Assembly: GCA_013390745.1 (NCBI GenBank)
Contig: JACASX010000004.1
Location: forward strand, 1-64,000
From: Marine Group I thaumarchaeote
GTDB taxonomy: Archaea; Thermoproteota; Nitrososphaeria; Nitrososphaerales; Nitrosopumilaceae
DNA length: 64,000 nucleotides
Reading direction: 5' to 3'
Shown here one piece after another: positions 27,522-35,885 of the stretch (position 1 is the first letter of the stretch; every line of letters begins with the position of its first letter). Below the pieces are notes generated by a model. The model was not told the DNA's origin and searched no databases. It was given only the letters and a program-made list of their open reading frames with translations. The position numbers and the translations under genes are program-made.

Positions 27522-27624
27522 AAGCCTCGAGCGAGATTCGATCTCGCGACCTAACGCTTACGAGGCTCATCTTTCCTATCGGAAAGAGGGGATTTCCTCT
27601 AAAGAGAAAATCAGTTCGCTCTAC
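27522..27624 (-). pseudogene. tRNA-Thr fragment (duplicated 3' part with a 47-nt insertion)
   Basis: Bases 27522-27566 are identical to 29978-30022, covering the tRNA-Thr anticodon arm to its 3' end. The 11-bp D-arm piece at 27614-27624 also matches the tRNA (30023-30033), but 47 nt intervene. The acceptor 5' strand is missing, so no tRNA can form. The insertion has two hairpins, CTTTCC-GATA-GGAAAG and AGAGG..CCTCT (minus strand). It looks like the far attachment site of an old integration at tRNA-Thr. Confidence 0.85.
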
Positions 27625-27639
27625 TTTGATTAAATAGAA

Positions 27640-29082
27640 TTAATTGGTAAATTTTTTATTCACGGTTTGCGTATCCTTATCAAGTTTATTGGTAAATTCT
27701 TTATTCACGATTTGCATATCCTCATCAAGTTCATTGGTAAATTCTTTATCCACGATTTGCATATCCTCATCAAGTTTATTCCTAAACATTACCAATCTTC
27801 GTATAGCCTCAAAGTTTGTCATAACTGCCAGAATGATTAGTGCTATTGGAATTTGATTAGTTAAAGCACCAATTGTTATGAGTAGTAATCTCATGTCTCT
27901 CCCTATGCGTATTTGATGGCTTCCAATACTCATGGTCATTTTGAGATTAAGGTCGTATTTGTCTGCAGTATAGCTGTTAAGGAAGCTTCCAATTATTGCA
28001 AAAAATCCGAGTACCCATATTGTGATATCTCCATTGATACTCCAGTAACCATAGACTAGTCCAAAAACAATGATAGCATCAACATATCTGTCTAAAACTG
28101 AATCAAGCCAAGCTCCATACTTTGTCTGTCTTAGTTTAAGACGTGCTACTTCCCCATCACACCCATCCACTATAGAATGTATATGAATTAGTATTCCTCC
28201 TAAAACTAGATAAAAATATTCTCCAAGGAAGAAAAAAGATGCACCAACTAAACCAATAACAAAACTCAGAACTGAGATTTGGTTTGGTGTAATTCTTGTT
28301 TTTAGCAATATTTTAGAAAGTCTCAGTGAAAGTGGTCTGTTGAGTATTGTTGATATTGGTCCGTCTGTATTTTTTTTGAGTTTGTTACAAATGAGCAGTT
28401 CTGCATTATTCTTATCTGTTTTATCGTCAACATCAATCCAGAAATTGTCTTCAAGTGGCATATATCTCATCTTGCGTCGTTGTGCTAGAATTGATATTGC
28501 ACCAGAAAGACCCTCATCTCCATTGGAGATGCTTTGTTCTAATGCATCAAAAATTACAGGATTGCATATGAATATGCCAGTATCGATACAGTTGTAATCA
28601 CTTAGCTCTTTACCAATTACTTCGATTCTATGATCTATAGTTAGAACCTTTGTAGCATCATCTATGTTTAGATAATTTTTTGGATTTTTATCAACACAAA
28701 GTATACATTCATCTTTTTTGATCTTCGTTTTTAATAATTCGTTTAATATTCTATGGTCATAGTTGTGATCAGCCATCAAAAGTACAAATGATTCCTTAAA
28801 ACGATCTCTAGCCTTTAGGACTGAAATAGCATTGCCTCGAGTCCATTGATCATTTTGAATATACCGTATCTTTACACCATATTTTTTTCCATCAGATAGC
28901 TGCTCACGAATATTCTCCCCATGATATCCTACTACAATCTCAAATTCTTTAATTCCTGATTTTTTTGCAGTAAGGATAACTCGTTCTATAAGACATAAAC
29001 CAAGGAGGGATGCCAATGGTTTAGTATCCACAACAGATCTCAGTCTTGTTCCTTGCCCTGCGGCAATAATTAACGCTTTCAT
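27640..29082 (-). CDS. Bifunctional nucleotidyltransferase / CDP-alcohol phosphatidyltransferase (IPCT-DIPPS type)
   Basis: 480 residues. The N-terminal domain has ALIIAAGQGTRLR and TKPLASLLG of sugar-phosphate nucleotidyltransferases and LLMADHNYD. From about residue 240 a membrane CDP-alcohol phosphatidyltransferase follows, with DGCDGEVARLK and the later G...D...D ligands. This fusion matches inositol-1-phosphate cytidylyltransferase/DIPP synthase. The IMPase gene upstream, overlapping the start region, fits inositol-phosphate metabolism. The product (soluble DIP or a phosphoinositide) is uncertain. The C-terminus carries three 15-residue repeats. Confidence 0.85.
   Translation of the reverse strand: MKALIIAAGQGTRLRSVVDTKPLASLLGLCLIERVILTAKKSGIKEFEIVVGYHGENIREQLSDGKKYGVKIRYIQNDQWTRGNAISVLKARDRFKESFVLLMADHNYDHRILNELLKTKIKKDECILCVDKNPKNYLNIDDATKVLTIDHRIEVIGKELSDYNCIDTGIFICNPVIFDALEQSISNGDEGLSGAISILAQRRKMRYMPLEDNFWIDVDDKTDKNNAELLICNKLKKNTDGPISTILNRPLSLRLSKILLKTRITPNQISVLSFVIGLVGASFFFLGEYFYLVLGGILIHIHSIVDGCDGEVARLKLRQTKYGAWLDSVLDRYVDAIIVFGLVYGYWSINGDITIWVLGFFAIIGSFLNSYTADKYDLNLKMTMSIGSHQIRIGRDMRLLLITIGALTNQIPIALIILAVMTNFEAIRRLVMFRNKLDEDMQIVDKEFTNELDEDMQIVNKEFTNKLDKDTQTVNKKFTN
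27643..27777 (-). repeat. Three tandem 45-bp repeats at the gene's 3' end
   Basis: Three in-frame 45-bp units (27643-27687, 27688-27732, 27733-27777) encode copies of the pattern N(E/K)LD(E/K)D(M/T)Q(I/T)V(D/N)K. They form a charged tail after the membrane domain. Units two and three differ at only a few bases, so the expansion looks recent. Confidence 0.9.
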
Positions 29083-29087
29083 TTTTA

Positions 29088-29891
29088 TCACTGTTTTTTT
29101 ATTTCAGATGTTATTTGATCTAGACTTTCTTGATTGGCTGCACCAATAAATGACAATCTAGTCATCGTTGCAAAATCTGAATCTAATGGTTGTAAATCTG
29201 CATCCACTATTAAACCACCGGCTTCTTTGATTAACAGATATCCTGCAGCCATATCTTGAATTCTAATTTTACCTCGTAAATCAATGAAAACATCTATTGA
29301 ACCTCTTGCAAGAAAAGCCATCTCAAGTGCATTTGCCCCAAAGTGTCTTGTAGGGCTATGACGTTCAAAAATTGTCTGTAACTTTTCCAAAAGTTCTGGA
29401 GATGCCCCGGATGTATTCACCCCAACAATTTTGTGTACTGTTTCTTTATTTTGTACATGGATTTTAGTCTCATTCAAAAATGCGCCTTTCCCCTTTGATG
29501 CCCAATACTGTTCTCCATTTGATAGATTAGTAACTACTGCATCCGTAATAGAACTCAGTTTGTTATCTGTTGCAAACGCTAAGGAACAGCAGAAGAACGG
29601 AATGCCGTTAACTGCATTAGATGTTCCGTCAATTGCATCCATAATGACATATCCTTTTGGATTATCATTTATTTCGACACGCCCACATTCTTCACCTAAT
29701 ACAATACAATTGAAATTAGTTTGTTTTAGATAATCTAGAACTGTTTTTTCAGCTATGATGTCAATATTTTGTGAAATATCTCCACCAGCACCTCTGCCAA
29801 AATCACCTGTAGTGTATTCTGTTATAGACAGATTTTTTACATTATCAAAAACTTGTTTTGAAACTTGCCGTAAAATTTCGATTACTTCCAT
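29088..29891 (-). CDS. Inositol monophosphatase family phosphatase
   Basis: 267 residues. Motifs are GEECGR, MDAIDGTSNAVNGIPFF (metal-binding DxxDGT) and IRIQDMAAGYLLIKEAGG. Archaeal members hydrolyse inositol-1-phosphate and often fructose-1,6-bisphosphate. Its stop overlaps the upstream region of the IPCT-DIPPS gene (TGA at 29088-29090), so the two are one operon for inositol-phosphate metabolism. Confidence 0.9.
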   Translation of the reverse strand: MEVIEILRQVSKQVFDNVKNLSITEYTTGDFGRGAGGDISQNIDIIAEKTVLDYLKQTNFNCIVLGEECGRVEINDNPKGYVIMDAIDGTSNAVNGIPFFCCSLAFATDNKLSSITDAVVTNLSNGEQYWASKGKGAFLNETKIHVQNKETVHKIVGVNTSGASPELLEKLQTIFERHSPTRHFGANALEMAFLARGSIDVFIDLRGKIRIQDMAAGYLLIKEAGGLIVDADLQPLDSDFATMTRLSFIGAANQESLDQITSEIKKQ

Positions 29892-29978
29892 AACAGAAAT
29901 AAATTTTTTAGTAATTTAAATGAAAAAAAATACAGAAGAAAATGTAGTAGATAAAGTTGCAAGTGTGGGAACAAATCA

Positions 29979-30052
29979 AGCCTCGAGCGAGATTCGATCT
30001 CGCGACCTAACGCTTACGAGGCGTTCGCTCTACCAGGCTGAGCTATCGAGGC
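29979..30052 (-). tRNA. tRNA-Thr (CGT)
   Basis: A full cloverleaf on the minus strand. The acceptor stem pairs GCCTCGA with TCGAGGC, the anticodon stem AACGC with GCGTT around CTCGTAA (anticodon CGT), and the T stem GCGAG with CTCGC around ATCGAAT. Discriminator T. It is intronless. Its 3' 45 bp, including the trailing AAG on the plus strand, recur at 27522-27566. Confidence 0.95.
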
Positions 30053-30104
30053 ACTAACCATTGCCTCTCAGAGTTTAATAAAAAGCGTATCTAAGTTTGA
30101 AGCA

Positions 30105-31403
30105 TTGAAAATATCAGTGTCAGGAATCAGAGGCGTTTTTGGGAAAGACTTGATGTTACGTGATATCTTGAAATTTTCAAAGAACTTTTCTGTACTAATA
30201 AATTCAAAAAAATGTGTTATCGCAACAGATACCAGACCAACTGGACAGATGGTAGCAGAAACTGTTAAAGCTGGATTAATGCAATCAGGCATAGATGTTT
30301 ATGATTTAGGAATAGCACCGACCCCTGTAGCGTTTCGGGAATCGCGTAAATATGGTGCAGGAATCATTGTTACTTCTTCACATAATCCTATAGAATGGAA
30401 TGGGCTAAAGATGATCATAGATGGAAAGGGAGTAAACGAAAAACAACTTGATACGGTAATGAACGAACAGAACCCGCCCAAGTCAAAAATTGGAGAAGAG
30501 CATAAAATTGAATCCGCCTATGTTGATGATGCGTCTAAAATCATAGGAAAAATATCTGACATTCCTAAGGTTGTAGTCGATATTGGAGGCGGGGCTGCAA
30601 AGGGATTTCCATCGCAATTACTAGAGAAAGTTGGATGTGATGTTGTTACAATTAACAGTGAATTAGAAAAAAGCTCTAGGGGACCTGACCCAACAGTGGA
30701 TACACTGGAAGAGCTTGTAACAAATACCAAAAACAGGGACATCGGTTTTGCCTTTGACCTGGATGGCGACCGACTTGTTATTGTGATTAATGGAGAAAAA
30801 AAGGACCCTGATGTTACGCTAGGAATGGGAGTAGTCAAGGCGCTTGAACTAGGTTACAAAAATTTTGTGCTTAGCCAGGATACCAGCATATCTGTTGAGA
30901 AGTACATAAAACAAAACGGTGGAACAGTTTTCCGTTCCAAGGTGGGTGAAGCAAACGTTACTGAAAAGATGATTGAAACAAAATCGCAGGTTGGTGGCGA
31001 GGGAAGCAGTGGCGGTTTCATTCTGTCTGACTTTAACTACTGCCGCGATGGAATTTTGGCTAGCGGCCTGATTGCATCAATAATTAAGAAAGACGAGTTT
31101 GTTGATGCACTGAACTTTATGGAAAAATATCATATCATAAGGGACAAGGTAGAGTACGATTCAGAACACCATGACGATATACTGAAAGCACTGCATAGCA
31201 AGATGAAGGAAAAATTTGGCAGTGTGGAAACTCTTGACGGTATTAAAGCGATAGTTGACGAGGATAGTTGGGCGCTGGTCAGAAAATCAAACACTGAAAA
31301 CTCTATTCGCGTGTCTGCAGAATCCAACAGCTTGGAAAAAGTTAGAAACATCCATCAAGAGATAAAGGATCTTGTCAAAGAAAGCTATGAACAAATTAAG
31401 TGA
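30105..31403 (+). CDS. glmM: Phosphoglucosamine/phosphomannomutase family enzyme
   Basis: 432 residues with ISVSGIRGVFG at the start, the phosphoserine loop VTSSHNPIEWNGLK, the metal loop DLDGDRLV, the sugar loop GEGSSGGF and a C-terminal phosphate-binding region with RVSAES. It interconverts hexosamine or hexose 6- and 1-phosphates; GlmM is the preferred label but PMM/PGM activity is possible. Start TTG. It overlaps thiL by 17 nt. Confidence 0.88.
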   Translation: MKISVSGIRGVFGKDLMLRDILKFSKNFSVLINSKKCVIATDTRPTGQMVAETVKAGLMQSGIDVYDLGIAPTPVAFRESRKYGAGIIVTSSHNPIEWNGLKMIIDGKGVNEKQLDTVMNEQNPPKSKIGEEHKIESAYVDDASKIIGKISDIPKVVVDIGGGAAKGFPSQLLEKVGCDVVTINSELEKSSRGPDPTVDTLEELVTNTKNRDIGFAFDLDGDRLVIVINGEKKDPDVTLGMGVVKALELGYKNFVLSQDTSISVEKYIKQNGGTVFRSKVGEANVTEKMIETKSQVGGEGSSGGFILSDFNYCRDGILASGLIASIIKKDEFVDALNFMEKYHIIRDKVEYDSEHHDDILKALHSKMKEKFGSVETLDGIKAIVDEDSWALVRKSNTENSIRVSAESNSLEKVRNIHQEIKDLVKESYEQIK

Positions 31404-32343
31404 AAAAAAAATAATTGGACTTTTTCAGAACAAGTTGGGTAATGCAAGTTTTGTTCCGGAAGATGTTGAATCATTTAAGATTGGAAAAAAGCGCCTTATA
31501 GTTAAGGTAGACACGCTTGTTGAAAGCACCGATCTTCCTCCTGGGATGAAGCTGGAGGACGCGGCAAGGAAAAGCATAGTGTCATGTGTCAGTGACTTTG
31601 CCGCAAAGGGTGTAAAACCAATTTTTGGTATCATATCACTAACAATTCCCAAAAGATTTTCAAGATCAAACATAGAAAGTCTTGCCAAGGGATTTCAAAA
31701 GGCTGCAAAAGAGTTCCGACTAAAAATATTGGGTGGAGATACGAATGAAGGAAAGGAACTTGTTATAAATTTCTCATTGTTTGGTGTTACAGAAAAAATT
31801 GTAAAGAGAAAAGGCGCAAAAACAAATCATGTGATAATTGCTTCCGGACCGTTTGGATATACTGGAGCTGGTCTCTCCATACTGCTGAAAAATAAAAAAT
31901 GTTCGAAAAAGTTTGGTGCAAAGGCGAAAAGGGCTGTGTTTAAACCAAATTGCAGGTTGATGTTTGGGTTAAAAAATAAAAATTACTTCTCGTCAAGCAT
32001 GGACTCAAGTGACGGGCTGTCAACAACGCTAAATGAAATGTCGAGCCAAAGCAAGAAAAGATTTGTCATTACCAGAATGCCATCAGAAAATGATGTTTTT
32101 GACTTTGCCAGTTCAAGCAGATTGAATGCGGACAATTTGATCCTTAATGGTGGAGAGGAATATGAGATTGTGGCAACTGTAAATGTGTCTAATTTACCAA
32201 AGATCAAAAAATATGCAAAAAAACATCGAATGAAGTTATATGAAATTGGCTATGTTACAAAAGGCAAGGGAGTATTTTATAAAAAAAATGGAAGATTGAT
32301 TAGAATTAAGGATGAAGGATGGCAACATCTACAAAAATCCTGA
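31387..32343 (+). CDS. thiL: Thiamine-monophosphate kinase-like protein (ThiL/AIRS family)
   Basis: 318 residues. The family pattern is visible: KVDTLVESTDLPPGMKLEDAARK, CVSDFAAKGVKP, LGGDTNEGKE, SSMDSSDGLSTTLNEM and LNGGEEYEIV. ThiL phosphorylates thiamine monophosphate to the cofactor. The ATG at 31387 is preferred over a TTG 15 nt upstream. The DTLVE motif differs slightly from classical DxxVE-H ThiL, so substrate confidence is moderate. Confidence 0.8.
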   Translation: MNKLSEKKIIGLFQNKLGNASFVPEDVESFKIGKKRLIVKVDTLVESTDLPPGMKLEDAARKSIVSCVSDFAAKGVKPIFGIISLTIPKRFSRSNIESLAKGFQKAAKEFRLKILGGDTNEGKELVINFSLFGVTEKIVKRKGAKTNHVIIASGPFGYTGAGLSILLKNKKCSKKFGAKAKRAVFKPNCRLMFGLKNKNYFSSSMDSSDGLSTTLNEMSSQSKKRFVITRMPSENDVFDFASSSRLNADNLILNGGEEYEIVATVNVSNLPKIKKYAKKHRMKLYEIGYVTKGKGVFYKKNGRLIRIKDEGWQHLQKS

Positions 32344-32361
32344 TTACAATACGAGTGAATA

Positions 32362-32371
32362 TGTTTTTTAA
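32362..32371 (+). promoter_or_regulatory. TATA box of rps11, leaderless transcript likely
   Basis: TGTTTTTTAAACC lies about 27-28 nt upstream of the TTG at 32395. This is the normal TATA-to-start spacing, so transcription would begin at or next to the start codon. It supports TTG 32395 over the in-frame TTG at 32377. Confidence 0.6.
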
Positions 32372-32394
32372 ACCCCTTGAGATTGTGGTATACA

Positions 32395-32958
32395 TTGTCT
32401 GAAACAGAAACTGTTACTGAAGAGGAAGTAAAGGAAACAGTCTCCGAAACTTCATCTGAAGCTCCAACGGAAACTGCTAAGGCAGCAACGGAATCTAGTG
32501 AGGCAGTATCTGAATCTAGTAAGGCAGTAGCTAAAACTGTTGTGGAGACAACAACCCAAACTATGAAAGAAGGAAAAGAGAAATGGGGTATTGCCCATAT
32601 TTACAGCAGTTACAATAATACAATTATTCATCTGACAGATCTTACTGGTGCTGAAACAGCCGCAATTAGTTCTGGTGGTTGTCATGTCACTGCTGATAGA
32701 TACGAGTCATCACCGTTTGCAGCAATGAAAGCATCTAACGCTGTCGTAGAGGTTGCTAAAGCAAAAGGTTTCACAGCATTACATATCAAAGTGCGGGCAG
32801 TTGGTGGCGTAGGCTCCCGCGTTCCAGGACCTGGTGCTCAAGCAGCAATAAGAGCACTCGCAAGAGGAGGATTCAAAATTGGACGCATTGATGATGTTAC
32901 ACCTATTCCACACGATACTACTAGAAGAAAGGGCGGCAAGCGTGGAAGAAGGGTTTAA
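32395..32958 (+). CDS. rps11: Ribosomal protein S11 with long N-terminal extension
   Basis: 187 residues. From about residue 60 the sequence is classical S11: [64 protein letters not shown] and [20 protein letters not shown]. The first 55 residues are a Glu/Ser/Thr/Ala-rich repetitive stretch, with [17 protein letters not shown]-type repeats, absent from ordinary S11. It would project from the platform and is probably disordered. Confidence 0.92.
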   Translation: MSETETVTEEEVKETVSETSSEAPTETAKAATESSEAVSESSKAVAKTVVETTTQTMKEGKEKWGIAHIYSSYNNTIIHLTDLTGAETAAISSGGCHVTADRYESSPFAAMKASNAVVEVAKAKGFTALHIKVRAVGGVGSRVPGPGAQAAIRALARGGFKIGRIDDVTPIPHDTTRRKGGKRGRRV

Positions 32959-33266
32959 TCATTACCCAACTTCACTTTAACACTACAGCCCTTAGATTCA
33001 AAATATTGGCCTAGAAAATTTATAAATTTTTCATCTGGTTTATTCCCTTTACATTTTTTTATCATGTCTGAAAATTCATCTTGAATTCCCACATACAATT
33101 CCTGATCTAAGAACATTTGGAAAAATGTCCAGCCAAATCGTGAAACTGGATCTCCAAACTTGAATCCCACAGTAACATTACAGACTGCTGCCATCTTAGT
33201 CATGGCAACCTGAAGAAGTTTGATATTTTCCTCGTACTTGGTTGTGCTAATTTCAAAGAAAGCCAT
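32955..33266 (-). CDS. Conserved hypothetical protein, 103 aa
   Basis: A mostly helical protein, [22 protein letters not shown], with [16 protein letters not shown] in the centre. No family recognised. It sits one base after the PDCD5-like gene in the same direction and converges with rps11 (4 nt overlap), so it probably belongs to an rtcB-PDCD5-like operon. Confidence 0.6.
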   Translation of the reverse strand: MAFFEISTTKYEENIKLLQVAMTKMAAVCNVTVGFKFGDPVSRFGWTFFQMFLDQELYVGIQDEFSDMIKKCKGNKPDEKFINFLGQYFESKGCSVKVKLGND

Positions 33267-33267
33267 G

Positions 33268-33681
33268 TTATTCGTCCGCTGAAGATGATTTACCTAGTTT
33301 GTCGGAAAGGGATACAAACTTACCGTCCTTTTCCACATTGATTTTAGTTTTCATTCGCACATTAATTCCAACACTCCGGAATAACTCCAAAAGATTACCT
33401 CCATCTAATACTTCGGTAATGTCACCAGATGAGATCAATTCAGATAGTTTCAGTACTATGATCTCCGTTTCCTTTGGAAACTGATACTCTGCGTTTTGTA
33501 AAACTTCTAGGCCCCTGTAGCCTAACTGCTTGATGACAATCTCGCGTGGAGATGATTTCTTATCTTTTTGTTCTTTTTGTAATGCTGCGATTTTTTCTTT
33601 CTCCTGCTGAGAAGAAAGATTTTTTCGCATTTCTTCCAGGCGTTTTGCCTGAAGTCTTTCTAGATCCTTATCTTCGCTCAT
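33268..33681 (-). CDS. PDCD5-like DNA-binding protein
   Basis: 137 residues. A basic, charged N-terminal helix (LERLQAKRLEEMRKNLSSQQEKEKIA) leads to the triple-helix core at about 45-110, with LKLSELISSGDITEVLDGGNLLELF. This fits the archaeal PDCD5/TFAR19-related family, small nucleic-acid-binding proteins often near ribosomal or translation genes. It overlaps the rtcB stop by 4 nt. Confidence 0.7.
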   Translation of the reverse strand: MSEDKDLERLQAKRLEEMRKNLSSQQEKEKIAALQKEQKDKKSSPREIVIKQLGYRGLEVLQNAEYQFPKETEIIVLKLSELISSGDITEVLDGGNLLELFRSVGINVRMKTKINVEKDGKFVSLSDKLGKSSSADE

Positions 33682-35126
33682 CCCTTGATTACACCTATTG
33701 GTACAAGTTTTGCAACTTTGGTGGCGATTCCAAGTTCGTGTGAAACATTAACCACAGCATCAACATCCTTGTATGCTTGCGGTGTTTCTTCCACTGTGCC
33801 ATCACGTGTTAACGACTTTAGGAAAATTCCTTTATCACTAAGAGATTTTTTAACTTCAGACTCGGTAAAACTTCGCCTTGCTTTTGTACGGGACATCATT
33901 CTTCCTGCACCATGTGCTGTGGAACCAAAAGTTGTATTCATGGAATTTTCTTGTCCCAAAAGTATCCAACTTCCCGTTCCCATGGAACCTGGTACTAGAA
34001 CTGGCTGGCCAAGATCACGATACTTTGCTGGCACGTCATCCATGTTTGCAGGAAATGCTCTGGTAGCTCCCTTCCTATGAACCACAACTGACTTTAACTT
34101 CCCATCAATTTTGTGTTTTTCTACTTTGGCTATGTTATGTGCCACATCATAGACAAGTTTCATATCCAAATCAGACTCTGATTGTTTGAAAACCCTTTCA
34201 AAAGATTTTCTCGTCCAATGAGAAATCATTTGCCTGTTACTCCAAGCAAAATTTAGCGCTGCAAACATTGCAGCCCTGTATGATTCTCCCTCTTCTGATT
34301 TGTTTGGAACACATGCAAGCTCTCTGTCTGCTAAGTGAATGTCATATTTTTTTTGTGCCTGTTCCGAAATTCTAAGGTAATCACTACATACCTGATGACC
34401 AAACCCTCGTGAACCACAATGAATCAATACTGTAACACTGCCTTTTTCAATTCCCATTGCCTTTGCTGCCTTCTCATCATGAATCTCTGCCACCTTTTGT
34501 ATTTCGAGAAAATGATTTCCAGAACCAAGACTTCCTAACTGTGGCGCGCCTCTTTTCCTTGCACGGTCAGAAACCTTGTTAGGGTCAGCGTTTGCTATCT
34601 GTCCACTTTCTTCACATACATCTGCATCATCGCTTGTACCGTATCCATGATCAATTGCCCAACTTACTCCCCTAACCAAAACTTCGTCTAGCTCTGATGT
34701 ATTTAGCCGGATAGCTCCTTTAGACCCAACACCAGAAGGAATTGATTTGAAAAGATCATTCACAATATCTTTGAGTTTGGGTCTAACGTCACCTTCTGTT
34801 AAATTAGTTCTAAGAAGTCTAACACCACAATTGATATCATATCCCACACCGCCTGGGCTAATCATTCCCTCTTCTGCATCCATGGCGGCAACACCTCCAA
34901 CAGGAAATCCATATCCTTCATGGCCATCAGGTAGAACTATTGCATGCTGTTGAATTCCGGGAAGTGTTGACACGTTTACAGCCTGTTGAATTGTCCTGTC
35001 GGTCATCATTTTGGTCAGCAACTTTTCATCCGCAAAAATTGTTACAGGCACTTTCATTCCCTTGGAAGAATCAGCATCTATCTGATATCTCATATTCCCA
35101 ACTTTTTTAGGTGTGAAACTAGACAT
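33678..35126 (-). CDS. rtcB: RNA-splicing ligase RtcB
   Basis: 482 residues. RtcB joins 2',3'-cyclic phosphate and 5'-OH RNA ends and is the tRNA-exon ligase of archaea. Visible are ALPDGHEG-like VLPDGHEGYGFPVGGV, the metal-binding Cys in GGVGYDINCGVR, GSLGSGNHFLEIQ, HCGSRGFGHQVC, and SMGTGSWILLG. It has no intein. The start at 35126 is chosen because a TATA-like ATTTAAAT (centre 35155) is 29 nt upstream; an ATG at 35141 would be too close. Confidence 0.95.
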   Translation of the reverse strand: MSSFTPKKVGNMRYQIDADSSKGMKVPVTIFADEKLLTKMMTDRTIQQAVNVSTLPGIQQHAIVLPDGHEGYGFPVGGVAAMDAEEGMISPGGVGYDINCGVRLLRTNLTEGDVRPKLKDIVNDLFKSIPSGVGSKGAIRLNTSELDEVLVRGVSWAIDHGYGTSDDADVCEESGQIANADPNKVSDRARKRGAPQLGSLGSGNHFLEIQKVAEIHDEKAAKAMGIEKGSVTVLIHCGSRGFGHQVCSDYLRISEQAQKKYDIHLADRELACVPNKSEEGESYRAAMFAALNFAWSNRQMISHWTRKSFERVFKQSESDLDMKLVYDVAHNIAKVEKHKIDGKLKSVVVHRKGATRAFPANMDDVPAKYRDLGQPVLVPGSMGTGSWILLGQENSMNTTFGSTAHGAGRMMSRTKARRSFTESEVKKSLSDKGIFLKSLTRDGTVEETPQAYKDVDAVVNVSHELGIATKVAKLVPIGVIKG

Positions 35127-35197
35127 GTAGATTTGAATCATCGCATGACAATTTAAATCATAATTAGATTAAAATGAAATGAAATTATTTGACAGTT

Positions 35198-35845
35198 ATG
35201 AAGACTGCCATAGTCTTAGGTGGCTCGAGGGGAATTGGGAAAGCAATTGCCGACTCGCTGAAATCAATTGGCTGTGATGTAATTGCCACCTCAAAGAACG
35301 AACTGGACACATCAAATTTGGAAAGTGTTTCAAGTTTTGCTGAAAAACATAATCAAGTTGATATCTTGGTCCTAAACACTGGTGGACCTGAACCAAAAGA
35401 ATTTTTTTCCGTAACCGAAGACGACTGGAATCATTATCACAATCAATTGTTTCTAGGCTTTTGCTTACTTTTACAAAAGATCAAAATTAATGACAATGGA
35501 TACATATTTCTCATCTCTTCTAATGTGATAAAGGAACCTAATCCAAAGTTAATTATCTCAAGTGCATACCGCTCCGCCTTCTCTAGCGTGTTTAAAATTC
35601 TCAGCAAAAAGTTTGCAAGCAAACAAATCAGTTGCATCAACATAGCTCCCGGACCAATCAACACAGATAGAACTAAAGAACTGATTGATGATGTTGAAGC
35701 ATTTGCCAAAACTCTACCAATGAAAAGACTGGGAAAGCCAGAAGAAATTGGTAACTTTGTAAAGTCCATAGTTGAACATGACATCAAATATCTTTCTGGC
35801 GCAGTAATCAATTTTGATGGCGCTAACTCCAATTTTGTTTACTAG
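35198..35845 (+). CDS. Short-chain dehydrogenase/reductase
   Basis: 215 residues with a Rossmann nucleotide-binding motif GGSRGIGKAIAD, LNTGGPEPK, and the active-site pattern S..(Y)xxxK partly visible as SSAYRSAFSSVFKILSKK. IAPGPINTDR follows. The spacing around the catalytic Tyr is acceptable. The substrate is unknown. The upstream TTG (35189) is possible, but the ATG at 35198 fits the start of the fold. Confidence 0.85.
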   Translation: MKTAIVLGGSRGIGKAIADSLKSIGCDVIATSKNELDTSNLESVSSFAEKHNQVDILVLNTGGPEPKEFFSVTEDDWNHYHNQLFLGFCLLLQKIKINDNGYIFLISSNVIKEPNPKLIISSAYRSAFSSVFKILSKKFASKQISCINIAPGPINTDRTKELIDDVEAFAKTLPMKRLGKPEEIGNFVKSIVEHDIKYLSGAVINFDGANSNFVY

Positions 35846-35885
35846 CAAGACATAGATTTATTTCCAGAACAAGCTGAGAATAATT

